Assembly (NCBI GenBank): GCA_030620095.1
Contig: JAUTXW010001615.1
Coordinates: forward strand, 1,200,001 to 1,264,000
DNA from: Kuschelorhynchus macadamiae
Taxonomy: Eukaryota > Arthropoda > Insecta > Coleoptera > Curculionidae
Length of the DNA stretch: 64,000 bases
Direction: 5' to 3'
Part shown: positions 34,870 to 44,883 of the stretch, one piece after another
Position numbering within the stretch: the first letter of the stretch is position 1
How the letters are laid out: the number at the start of each line of letters is the position of its first letter
Made by a program: the position numbers and the translations under genes
The notes under the pieces: generated by a model
Seen by the model: the letters and a program-made list of their open reading frames with translations, nothing else
Databases searched by the model: none
What the model was told of the DNA's origin: nothing

Positions 34870-35625
34870 TATAAGGGCAGCCAGCATCAGATCCAGTGAA
34901 CGAGATTTATCAAAATTTTAATTTATGCAGTTCGACTTTGGGCTACTCGGGTATGCCAAAAGTGTCCGTCTGTCTCCGTTTGTCATATTACTTTATACAG
35001 GGGCCGTCATTGTGAAGTACTATATAGGGCGTTTCCTAATTGGGTGCTGATATTAAAGAGGGTGTTTTTATGTCCTAAAAATCTTATCTTTTAAGATACA
35101 GAACGGTAAAGTTTAAAAATAAAACATTTTTTTTTCATCCCAATTCTGATGCTATTGTAGATAACTGCAAGAAATTTGATACACGTCTTCTATGCATAAA
35201 GGAACATACGGCTTTACCAAGGTTAGTTACATATGCACGCCACTGGTAGAAATTTCAAATATTGATTGAAAAGACTTGTATCAAATTTCACATAGTTATT
35301 TATCTATAATAGCATCAGAATTAGGATTTAAAAAAAATGCTTTTTTTAAAACCCTGTATCTTCAAAGTTAAGACTTTTAGGTTCATATTAAACTTTTTTC
35401 TTAAAATGGTCCAAGAATCACCCCCCTTTAACATTAGCACGGAATTAGGAAACGTCCTGTATAGTACTTCACAATGACTTCCCCTGTACAAAGTAATATG
35501 TCAATGGAGACAAACGGTCACTTTTGGCATACCCGAATAGCCCAAAGTCGAACTGCATAAATTAAAATTTTGATAAATCTTGTTCACTGGAATCAGTGCT
35601 GGCTCCCCTACTATAACTACATTGA
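34870..35625. mobile_element. foldback element, ~330-bp arms
   Basis: The arm 34870-35195 matches the reverse complement of about 35270-35625: both contain ATTTATCAAAATTTTAATTT, GCAGTTCGACTTTGGGCTA, TGTGAAGTACTATA and TTCTGATGCTATT. The loop is about 80 bases. Identity by eye is roughly 85 percent, with indels. It is non-coding. Neither a clear target duplication nor a superfamily-specific end was found. Confidence 0.75.
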
Positions 35626-35819
35626 TGTGTTAATTTTGGAAAAATATGAATTCTGTATTTTTTCAAATATTAATTGCAATATTAGATATTTTTTGACACC
35701 CGGTATTGAACAGAAAATTAATTATTTTGAAGCAGTTTATTGACAGCTACTTTATGAACAATTTTACAAAATATATGAAAAAAAACTAGGCCATATTTGA
35801 GGTTGACGGCAGTGATTCT

Positions 35820-36515
35820 AATGGTTCGATTCCTTCTAAATCGTTGTCTTCCTCTAAAAATCATGAGGTTTCGTCGTCACTGCGTCACTACTTGAAGATC
35901 CCAGTGTGATAACTAAATCATGAATAACCGTTTCAATTTTGCCATCTACTTCCCAATATTTATCTTCAATAGATTTTCAATTTTCAGCCGATATTGAGTC
36001 AATCGCTTCTAACGTTATTTTATTTAAATCTTCAATTGAAAGTTCACCGGTGTTGCGTTCTCGAATATATTTTTTTACTCCTGCCCATGCAAGTTCAATA
36101 GGGTTGAGGTCGCACATGTATGGAGGCAGCCTTAAAGGTGTATGACCGAGGTTACGTAAAAGACTGACAATTTTATACTTTTTTCTCTAGGCTTGTTGGC
36201 TGATATAACTTCATATAATTAATATTTTCTCCATGTTGGATCACATATGATTGTTTGATTTAAGCCAGGATATCATATGAGCTTTTGTAGAGTATTTAGT
36301 TGGCACTTTATCTTCTACGTGAAAATGATAAGACGCATTATCCATTACCACGACTGATTTGGGAGGAATGTTATGTAGAAGCTTCTCGAGCAACCACTTT
36401 TGCGTCCTTCCTTCTTGCCTATATTGCCTTACAGTTGATAGATATTTCACCCGCAAGTGAAAAATATTTTAGGACCGCCCGGTTTTCTTTCGTGTCCCGC
36501 ACTTTATCTTGGAAG
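35820..36515 (-). pseudogene. Tc1/IS630-like transposase, C-terminal half
   Basis: Minus strand. 36456-36241 encodes RTQKWLLEKLLHNIPPKSVV, then VVMDNASYHFHVEDKVPT (second catalytic Asp) and HMISWLKSN. After a stop and frame change it runs YEVISANKPREK, IVSLLRNLGHTPLRLPPYMC, DLNPIELAWAGVKKYIRERN (third residue Glu) and IEDKYWEVDGK to about 35830. This is the distant insect Tc1/IS630 family with a PPKSV.VMDNASYH box. The first catalytic motif is missing. In-frame TGA at about 35976. A 35-bp sequence at its 5' edge is inverted at 34465, possibly the element's terminal or subterminal repeat. Confidence 0.75.
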
Positions 36516-36539
36516 ATGTTGGTGATATGAAAAAAATCT

Positions 36540-37500
36540 TGTTTTTAATCAAATGTAGAGCAAGGTTTTTTCTTTCTGATAGAAGTTGCTGCCATATTTT
36601 TAGGAAAAACAGTAAACGAAATATTTAAATAATTCCCTGAGTATGCCATTTTATAGCAAAATTCGCGGTCTTTTCGCTCGATCACCAGCACCGTTTCTTT
36701 ATTTTTACGGCGCTAGCAGGGTGTTAGCGGGCGTTCGGATTGTCCATATATAATCTTGTACTGGGCTGTTTCCATACCTGAATTACGTGGCCAGCTGTAA
36801 TTAAAAAAATATATCTGTATATCACGTCATTTCATATATCGAAACTATCTATAGATATATGCGGTGTATCGCAAGAAAAATATCGGTATATTGAATATAT
36901 CGATACATTTTTTATCCATTGTTAATGCGCCATTTGCGGGGTTCAGTTTCTCTGGTTTTATTAGGACTAAGCAAAAAAACAAGTTGTAATAAATATACAG
37001 AAACCGCTACCAGATTTGCTTCCAATACTTTAAAATCTTCAATCTCCATGATGTCAAACACAGCCTATATATAACAGAATGATTTTTTCGTTTCTCGAAT
37101 GTGCAACAAGTTTTCTGGGGTTTTAGAATTATTAGGATTTCTTGAGCACAACCGGCGCGAGGTTTAGAGAGACCGAAGACCATAATAATCTCTGCGAGTT
37201 GATACGCGGGACCAGTTTAAGCGTGAGGCCTTGTGTTTTGTTCAAACCAAGCTCTCCTGCTACTTTTAGTTATAAAAACTAAAAGTATATTGTTCTCTAT
37301 TGTTTAGTACTCTACAGGTTAGATTTTCGTTCTTACTTTTAACATAAAAATATACGGAAACGTCTGAAAGGTTTCTGGAATTTTAACTTTTAAAGTTTCC
37401 GGGAAAGTCGGCTTCAAACAACAAAATTTAATTATTGTAGACTTCCAATAACTTTTTATATTTTTCTGGAAATTTCAAGAACGTTCTTGAACATTTCAAT
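36540..37500. other. no gene recognised
   Basis: AT-rich with TATA/ATAT-rich patches (36820-36905). No protein or shared repeat was seen. Confidence 0.45.
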
Positions 37501-37509
37501 TTCGTGTCG

Positions 37510-38654
37510 AAGGCAAATGCTTTTATACGTATCTAAAAGATGAAATTATATAACCTAAAATAGTAATAAAATGTTATTTCTTCTCTCACATAGCTCAAAA
37601 AGCACTAATCTGAACGAATCCGAATTTTGCTAGGAAAATGGTTAAAATACCAGGAGTGGTATTTAATTGGACGAACAATCATTATTTTCGAGCGGATACT
37701 TTATGACATTTTAGGTAATTTTTAAAGGGTTTCACCTTCTTTTACTATTACATTATATTCTACATAATATAAGATAAAATATGTGGTTTATGCAGGGTGG
37801 AGCGTCCGTTCATTTTCTTTGTGCGGTTAGAAACCACCTTAACGAAACGCGTTGCTAAATTGGTCGCGGAACTGCATTTCATTGGCCACCTTGGAGCCCT
37901 GATGTTATTCTCCTTGATTTCCTTTTATGGATTTGTATGAATAAGAAAAAAGACTCTTTGAAAAAACTTACAAAAGAAACTTTAACATTTTAATTTATCA
38001 TAAATAATTTGGATGATACAGAGATCACAATTTTGTCAGTTATCAACGATAAATAGTCCCTCTCATATAATTAATCTGTTGCCCCAAGCCACAATAAATA
38101 TGCTATTTCCCTCTATTCCCTAGACATGTTTATAGTGCTTGTTCAGCATACCAATATATTATATGGTTATAATATAAAAGAAACAAAACACTGATTACCG
38201 TTTTTGTAACTCGACCTCGATTTTAATTGCTTCTTAATGCCCGAAATATAAATAAACAATATTTGGATGACTTTACTTTCATTTTATGCAATTTTTAAAC
38301 ATTTACGTATGTGGTATAGGCAAAAGCTGTTAAACATATCTAAAAGATGAAATTATATAACTTAAAATGTTATTAGTCTGTTATAGGTCAGTAGTATAGA
38401 GTATGTTAGAAATAAAATGTTAATTTAATTCTCTCCTCGAATAGCTCAAAAAGTACTTATAAATAAATAAATCCGAATTTTGCTCAAAATCAAGGAAAAA
38501 TGGTTAAAATACAACGACTGGTATTTTAATTTGACGAACAATCACTATTTTCATTGAATACTTTATGGTATTTTAGGTAATTGCTTAATTGTAACGGTTA
38601 AGTATATTAGGGGTTTTTAGAAAATCACCTTCTTTTAATATTACATAATATAAG
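37510..38654 (+). repeat. tandem repeat B, about 1.3 units
   Basis: AGATGAAATTATATAAC appears at 37537 and again at 38345. ATAGCTCAAAAAG occurs at 37595 and 38451. The block at 37785-37930 encodes, with frame slips, WFMQGGASVHFLCAVRNHLN and SPDVI, the DUF4817 transposase core region. 38030-38230 is the non-coding part shared with 25.3 and 33.7 kb. The last B word, ATTACATAATATAAG at 38640, is where composite repeat C is inserted. Confidence 0.8.
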
Positions 38655-39019
38655 AAAACCGGTAAATTTCTTTACCGGGAACTTCCCTAGTTATGATTTT
38701 TTTCCATTTATGAGGTATAGTAAAGTGTGACCCAATTCGGTTCAGTACATATCACAGTATATATGTGTTACACATACTGTCTTTTCATTTTTTGTTAGTT
38801 CCATCATATTGGATTTTTTTAAAATTTTATTTGGCCGCCATTTTGTTTCGCCACCTTAAACTGAAACCCATATTATCAGTCTTTACCTACTCCGATGGTC
38901 CGCAGATACTTCCCAGATATTAAGTTTCTAACTGGTTTTCGTTATCGATCCTCTTGTTTAAAGTAGTGTATTATTTGGGGTTAGGATCCAGTAAAAAAAC
39001 AAAAGCCTTTTTTTAAAAT

Positions 39020-39058
39020 GTCTACGTTTCGCAACTTTATAGTTGCCTCCTTAGGACA
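39020..39058 (-). ncRNA. hammerhead-like motif, core base mutated
   Basis: Minus strand: TGTC, CTAAGGA (canonical CTGANGA with the G changed), GGCAAC, loop, GTTGC, GAAACGTA, GACA. Stems I and II can form, but the core substitution should abolish cleavage. Confidence 0.5.
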
Positions 39059-39266
39059 CAGATTTAATATCCTACATGAAACCCGTATTATCAGTCTTTA
39101 CCTACTCCATTGGTCTGCAGATCTTTCCTAACTCCAAATAATACACCACTCTAACAACAAGAAGATCGTTAGCAAGAACCATTTAGAAACTTAATATGTG
39201 GGAAATATCTGCAACGGAGTAAGTAAAGACTGATAATATGGGTTCCATATATAAAATCTATATATG

Positions 39267-39306
39267 CGTCCTGAGAACGCAAAAATAAAGTTGCGAAACG
39301 TCGACA
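39267..39306 (+). ncRNA. hammerhead-like motif, damaged 5' core
   Basis: CGTCCTGAGAACGC, A-rich loop, AAGTTGCGAAACGTCGAC. The 3' half is intact; the 5' core reads CTGAGAA instead of CTGANGA. Confidence 0.45.
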
Positions 39307-39460
39307 ATTAAAAAAGAAGACTTTTGTTTTTATTACAGGATCGTTTATGAAAACCATTTGGAAAGTTAATATCTGGAAAATATCTGCGGATCAACGTAGT
39401 AGGTAGAAACTAATAATATGGGTTTCACGCAGAACATAGAATCTATATATGTGTCCTGAG

Positions 39461-42085
39461 CAGGGGCGTGTAGTCCATGGAAGCAAGAAAAGCAGTGCTT
39501 CCACAAAAAAAATTACAAAACATCTTCTAAAATGTAATTTTTGAAATAGGTAACCCTTAATTTAGTTTATATCAAAAATGCTAAAATATTATCTTATTTA
39601 TCAAGCCCATAATAAATGCGGCCTTGACTCCGACCGAGCTATAGAATCGAATAGAACCTATGTGGGCCGTTAGCTTCTCTGCAGCCAAGTCCTGTATGCT
39701 TGATTTCCTGTGAATCGAGCCAGAGGTTATTTCAGTCGCGTGCTTTAGGTGGTGGCGGAAGCTATTGTTGGAGTAGGTTCTTTGTTTGATCGGCTCTTCG
39801 TGTGTTGTGTGATCCGTACGTCACGTCGTGCATGGTGCGATATGGAAGACAATAATACGGACGTGTATATGCATATACCGTCAACTTCGGCTGTCGGTAA
39901 TAACGTTAAAAATGTTGGAGAATTTAGTAAGAAGAGTGTGTGTGAATGTGTGTTGTGGGTCTTAGTAATAAAGGGATTTTCTACATTAAACTTCGCTGAT
40001 AAGCTTCAAATAATTTCCAAAGGAAGGGCAAAACCGCTTATGAAAAATTTAACCACAAAAATGAAAAACTGTATTAGACATTTTTATCCGAAAAAAACAA
40101 TACGAACAATTTAAATGGCTACCAGGGTGTGAAAATATAAGTAAATTATTTTGCTGGCCATGTTTACTTTTTGAACATGAAAAAGGTCTCTGGAATAAAA
40201 CTGCTGTAAAAAGACACATTATGTCCAAAGCGCATTTACAGGCCGTCATAAAAGAAGAGGTCTTCGGCAAAACTAGAATTGAACACGCCCTTAATAAACA
40301 GTTGGAAATTAGTCACCGCCAACACAATGAACTAGTAGATAAAAACAGGCAAATATTAAGAAGACTTGTCGATGTTCTTTGTTTTCTCGGACAGCACGAA
40401 TTGGGATTTAGAGGTCATGACGAAACAAGGGTTTCTTCAAATAGGGGAAATTTTCAAGATTTACTTAGTTTAATGGCTAAATATGATAACTGCTTAAAAA
40501 ATCATTTAGAGCAGTCCAGCGTTTTTCGCGAAACGTCGAATCGAATCCAGAATGATTTAATTTCCGCTGTTGCAACCATTACTCTAAAAAGAATTAAGCA
40601 GGAGATTGGCGAGGCGCAGTTCATTGCTATTGTTCTGGACGAAACAACTGATATCACTAATTTTAGCCAATTGTCTATAGTAAACAGACGGAAGTATTCG
40701 AGAGCGATCTTTAGGTTTTAAGAATGTGTCCGAAAATCATATAGCAGATGCATTATATACCGTAGTTTATAACGTTACTAAAGAAATTAATGGAGAGAAA
40801 AAATTTCTTGCTCAAAGCTATGGTGGAGCTTCAGTGATGGCAGGACAATTAGGGGGTCTGCAAGCTAAAGTTCGAGAAACTTTCCCAAGTGCTGTGTTTG
40901 TCCATTATTTTGCTCATAAATTAAATTTAGTTTTACTCCAGTCCATCAATCTTAAAGAGTGTAAAGTATTTTTCGTTACTTTAAGTGGCATGGCTGCTTT
41001 TTTTTCCAAGTCAACAAAATGTCACAAGCTTTGGAGCCATTGTCCACAAACGATTGCCCAAAGTAACTCCTACTAGGTGGAACTATAATGGAAGACTTGT
41101 GTTAACAGTATCTGAAAATCGTGAATCACTGATTTGACTATTTGAGAATATAATATGAAATAATGAAACGTGGGACTTAGAAGTAATAAATAGTTCGAGG
41201 GGGTTTTGGACTGTTTGAAACGAGATTTTAATTTTAATTATTTGTTGAACATATTTTCAGAAATATTTCTATTCTCGGACAATATTTTTAATATATTACA
41301 AACTAAAACAAATGTTATTGCTTTTTGCCTAAAAAAACTGGGTGATTTTAAGTCCATGTTAAGCCAAAAAAGAGATGACTCTGACCTATTTTGGGAGAAA
41401 ACGATTACGTTAAATGTAGAGCCACAAGCCAAGGGTCTTCGAACAGACAAGATGGAAGATGTTCAAACATCATACAGACGCCTCCTTTATGAAATAATCG
41501 ATCAAATTCAGCAACAAATAAACTATAGATTTAACGGTTTAAATGATTTTAAATTCCTCGAGCTCAGCAATTTTGATGCATTTAAAGGAAAAACTTTTCC
41601 AGGAGATGCGTTTAAATCTCTTCTTCTTCATTATGGCCAGTTCTTCGACCTGTAATACTCGATCGAGTGTTACTGCGATCTAAACTAAAAGTGATTTACG
41701 AAACTGATGACATTAACGCAAAAAATAACGCTAAGGAACTAATTTTTAAAAGACAAGGAGCTGGAAGATATCTACACCGAAGTATCGAAATTGTGTGAAT
41801 TAGTATTGACAATACCTGCCACAAGTTCATCAGTAGAACGCAATTTTTCAACACTTAAACATATAAAAAATTTCGTGAGAAATTCAACGGGGCAGGAAAG
41901 ACTTTCGCATACATCGCTGTTGTCCATTGAAAATAAACTTCTCCAAAATATGTCGGAGCATCGACGTTTTTATGATGACGTCATTGACGAATTTGCAGAA
42001 AATGATCGAAGAATGGAATTACATTACAAATAGGTACGTTTCTAAAAATTGCTTTCCTTTCTTAAAATTTCACCGCACGCCCCTG
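39461..42085 (+). mobile_element. hAT element, copy 3 (second hAT family), with 8-bp target duplication
   Basis: Ends are CAGGGGCGTG and, inverted, CACGCCCCTG. Exact duplication GTCCTGAG at 39453-39460 and 42086-42093. The target lies in a 215-bp unit of repeat C, where the undisturbed word TGTCCTGAGGATGC is visible in neighbouring units. Length 2,625 bp. The transposase is related to, but clearly distinct from, that of copies 1 and 2. Confidence 0.95.
39842..42033 (+). pseudogene. hAT transposase (ZMYM1/DUF4371 type), frameshifted
   Basis: The likely start is MEDNNTDVYMHIPSTSA at 39842. After an extra base in an A-run near 40096, the frame continues YEQFKWLPGCENISKLFCWP, with CWPCLLF...KRHIMSKAH forming the TTF/BED-like zinc finger. 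40221-40721 carries LRRLVDVLCFLGQHELGFRG and FIAIVLDETTDITNFSQLS (first catalytic Asp). 40726-41076 carries FLAQSYGGASVMAGQLGG, in which the second catalytic Asp of YDGAS has become Gly, and FVHYFAHKLNLVL. 41206-41655 is the insertion domain and 41791-42033 holds LTIPATSSSVERNFSTLK, the dimerisation domain. At least four breaks. Full family length about 650-700 residues. Inactive. Confidence 0.9.
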
Positions 42086-42125
42086 GTCCTGAGGATGCAA
42101 TAATAAAGTTTTGAAACGTCGACAG
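42086..42125 (+). ncRNA. hammerhead-like motif beside the hAT insertion
   Basis: GTC, CTGAGGA, TGCAATAATAAAGTTTT, GAAACGTC, GAC. Both cores are intact, but stem II is weakened by two changes. Its first eight bases are the right-hand hAT target duplication; the left part of the interrupted unit ends at 39460. Confidence 0.5.
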
Positions 42126-42305
42126 TTTAAAAAAGCATTTTGGTTCTTTACTAGACCCTAACCCCAAATAATACAACACTCTAACATAACCAGAAGAGGA
42201 TCGTTAACGAAAACCATGAAACCGTAATATCTGGGAAATATTTGCCAAAGAACGAAGTAAGTAAAGACTGATAATATGGGGTTTATCCAGGATATAGAAA
42301 CGATG

Positions 42306-42345
42306 TGTCCTGAGGATGCAACAATAAAGTTGCGAAACGTCGACT
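42306..42345 (+). ncRNA. hammerhead ribozyme-like motif, best-preserved unit
   Basis: Order of parts on the plus strand: TGTC (stem I, 5' strand), CTGAGGA (core, fits CUGANGA), T, GCAAC (stem II), AATAAA loop, GTTGC (stem II), GAAA (core), CGTC with cleavage predicted after C at 42341, then GAC (stem I, 3' strand). Stem I pairs GTC with GAC. Stem II pairs GCAAC with GTTGC perfectly. Stem III is minimal, and ACGT is self-complementary, so two units could pair as the dimeric hammerheads known from newt satellite, Penelope-like elements and animal retrozymes. The extra T between the core and stem II departs from the textbook form and could reduce activity. Type I topology. Confidence 0.65.
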
Positions 42346-42519
42346 ACTTAAAATAGACATTTGTTTGTTTACTGGACCCTAACCCCAAATAATACACAAC
42401 TGTAACATAACAACAAAGAGGTTTGTTAACGAAAACCATTTAGAAACTTAATATCTAGGACCTACGAAGTAGGTAAAGACTGATAATATGAGTTTTCTAC
42501 AGCATATAGGATCTATATG

Positions 42520-42557
42520 TGTCCTGAGGATGCACAAATTAAGTTCCGAAACGTCGA
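42520..42557 (+). ncRNA. hammerhead-like motif, last unit of array
   Basis: TGTC, CTGAGGA, TGCACAAATTAAGTTCC, GAAACGTC, GATA. Cores intact; stem II and the outer stem I pair are partly lost. Confidence 0.45.
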
Positions 42558-42609
42558 TAATTTAAAAAAAAGAGAGTCTTTACCGCAAATAATACACCAC
42601 TCTAACAAA

Positions 42610-44883
42610 ATTTTAGGTCAACCTCATAAGACCCTTAATTTTTGGTCAAAATTTGAAGTCAGTCGGCTAAATAGTATTTAAGCTATGTCGCGAACTGACA
42701 GACCGACAGACGGACCGACGGATTTGATAAAATATGTTTTTTAGCATCTAGGGATGTTAAAACGTGAATATATATGAAATCTAGAGGGTGAATTGTTTAT
42801 GATTACAAAATTTTTATTCGGCCGCAATTTTGTTTCGCCATCTTGACTTAGTAACTAGTTTTACTAGTTAAGCACTATACGACAGTTAGTTATGGCACAA
42901 ATTTGCAATCATTAAATAGTTTCTAGTGTTTTATTTTGTGCCGCCATCTTGGATTCGTACTAAAATTTTACTAGTTGATTGCAACATAATAATTGATGTT
43001 TATGCAAAATTTGAAACAAATTCTATTAAAGAAAAGTAGCTTTTTCATAATATTTTTTCTTAACATTTCACTAGGCCGCCATTTTGTTTTTGCCATACTC
43101 GATTTTTACCAAAATATTACCAGATCATCCCCATATGACTCTTAACCTTTTATTAAAATTTGAAGTCAATCGGGTTAGTTCAATGCCGCGAACTGACCGA
43201 CAGACAGATAGACCGACAAACGGGCCAACGTAATTGATGAAACATATTTTTTGGCATCTAGGGACGCTAAAACGTAAAGATATATATAAAACCTGAAGGA
43301 GAGGGTGATTCTTTTCACGATTACAAACATTTTATTTGGCCGCCATTTTGTTCCGCCATCTTGAATTAGTAAATTTGAAATCAATTCATTAAGTAGTTAT
43401 TCAGACCGAATTTTTAAATATTTTATTAAGGCGCCATTTGGCGGAACCATCCTGGGTTCATACCAAAATACTACCAGTTTATTCCGAAATAATATTAGAT
43501 GGTTTTGCAAAATCTGAGATATATTGGATAAGTAGTTTTTTAATAACTTTTTTAACATTTCACTAGGCTGCCATTTTGTTTCGCCATATTGGATTTATAC
43601 TAAAATCTTACGAGGCCATCCCCATATGACCCTTAATTTTAGAGCAAAATTTGAATTCAATCGGTTAAGTAGTCTTTAAGCTATGCCGCGAACTGACAGA
43701 CAGGCAGAAAAACCGACAGACGGACCGACGGAGTTGATAAAACAATATTTTTTGGCATTAAGCGACGGTAAAACGTAAAGATGTGTAAAAGTAAGAGGGT
43801 GACTTTTTCACGCTTTAAAACTTCTATTTGGCCGCCATTTTGTTCGGCCATCTTGAATTTGTTCCACGATTTTACTAGTTAATCCCTCACAATTAGTTAT
43901 GACACAATTTTAAATCAAACCATTAAGCAGTTTTTTCAGGTTGAATTTGTATATATTTTTTTAAGCCGCCATTTTGTTCCGCCATCTTGGATTCGTACCA
44001 AAATATAACTAGTTGATTCCAATTTAATACTGATTTTTTTGCAAATTTTGAGTTAAATTGGATGAGTAGTTTTGTAATAATATTTTTTTTTAATGTCACT
44101 AAGCCGCCATTTTGTTTCGCCATATTTGATTTTTATCAAAATCCTACCAGGCTATCCCCATATGACCCTTAATTTTTGACCAAAATTTGAAGTCAATGGG
44201 GTAAGTAGTCTTTAAGCTATGCCGCGAACTGACAGACAGAAAGACCGACAGACGGACCGTCGGAGTTCATAAAACATATATTTTGGCATCTAACGACGCT
44301 AAAACGTAAAGATGTTTAAAAATTAGGGGGTAACTTTTTCACGATTACAAACATTTTATTTGGCCGCCATTTTGTTCGGCCATCGTGAATTACTACCACT
44401 ATTTTACTAGTTGATCCTTATACCACAATTAGTTAGTTAGTTTTTCAGGTTGAATTTTTAAATATTTTATTAAGCCGCCATTTTGTTCCGCCATCTTGGA
44501 TTCGTACCAAAATGTTATCAGTTGATTCCAAAATAATACTTGAAGTTTTTGCAAAATTTGAGATAAATTGGATGAGGAGTTTTTTAATAATAATTTTTTT
44601 AATATTTCAGTAAGCCGCCATTTTGTTTCGCCATATTGGATTTTTACCAAAATTTTACCAGATCATCCCCATATGACCCTTAATTGTTGACCAAAATTTC
44701 AAGTCAATCGGGTAAGTAATTTTTTAGCTACGCCGCGAACAGACAGACAGACGGACGGACAGACAGACACACAGACCGACGAAATCGAAAAAACATATTT
44801 TTCGTCATGAAACGTGAAGATCTGAAAAAATCTCGGAGTTTGATTTTTTCACGATTACAATAACCTTTTACGAGGGAAGTATT
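42610..44883 (+). repeat. 510-bp tandem units with GTCY microsatellites, repeat C
   Basis: GACAGACGGACCGACGG-type blocks begin at about 42698, 43197, 43697, 44229 and 44741, giving periods of 499, 500, 532 and 512 bp. Within each period a word GCCGCCATTTTGTT(T/C)CGCC with ATCTTGGATT recurs about three times, 100-150 bp apart, so the unit is a higher-order repeat. TGACCCTTAATTTTTGACC and CATCCCCATATGACC precede each microsatellite. The array ends with the end B hairpin region. Non-coding; the small open frames here are by-products of the periodicity. Confidence 0.88.

Larger units (their letters stand above)
38655..44883 (+). mobile_element. composite repeat C, copy II, full length, split by a hAT
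   Basis: Order: end A hairpin CCGGTAAATTTCTTTACCGG (38659-38678); shared AGTGTGACCCAATTCGG; 215-bp units, first in minus then in plus orientation (38880-39460 and 42086-42610), with hammerhead-like cores; four to five units of about 510 bp with GTCY microsatellites (42610-44800); end B CACGATTACAAT and ACGAGGGAAG (to 44881). The B-repeat text stops at CATAATATAAG on the left and resumes at ATATGTGGTTCA on the right, as in the unbroken B copies, so this is one inserted unit of 6.2 kb (3.6 kb without the hAT). No protein code of its own. Hence non-autonomous or RNA-driven; the mobilising enzyme is unknown. Confidence 0.75.

Noticed and set aside
36820..36910. TATATC/GATATA-rich patch as a regulatory or origin sequence
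   Set aside because: Simple AT-rich composition; nothing distinguishes it from background.
43923..44650. Repeated small frames in the GTCY array (MAEQNGGL... proteins) as genes
   Set aside because: They follow the 510-bp repeat period and contain only translated AAAATGGCGGC words; no codon-level conservation is apparent.
38655..44883. Composite repeat C as a Penelope-like element
   Set aside because: The hammerhead-like unit fits, but no Penelope RT or GIY-YIG code was found in or near any copy in the window, so only a non-autonomous link can be proposed.
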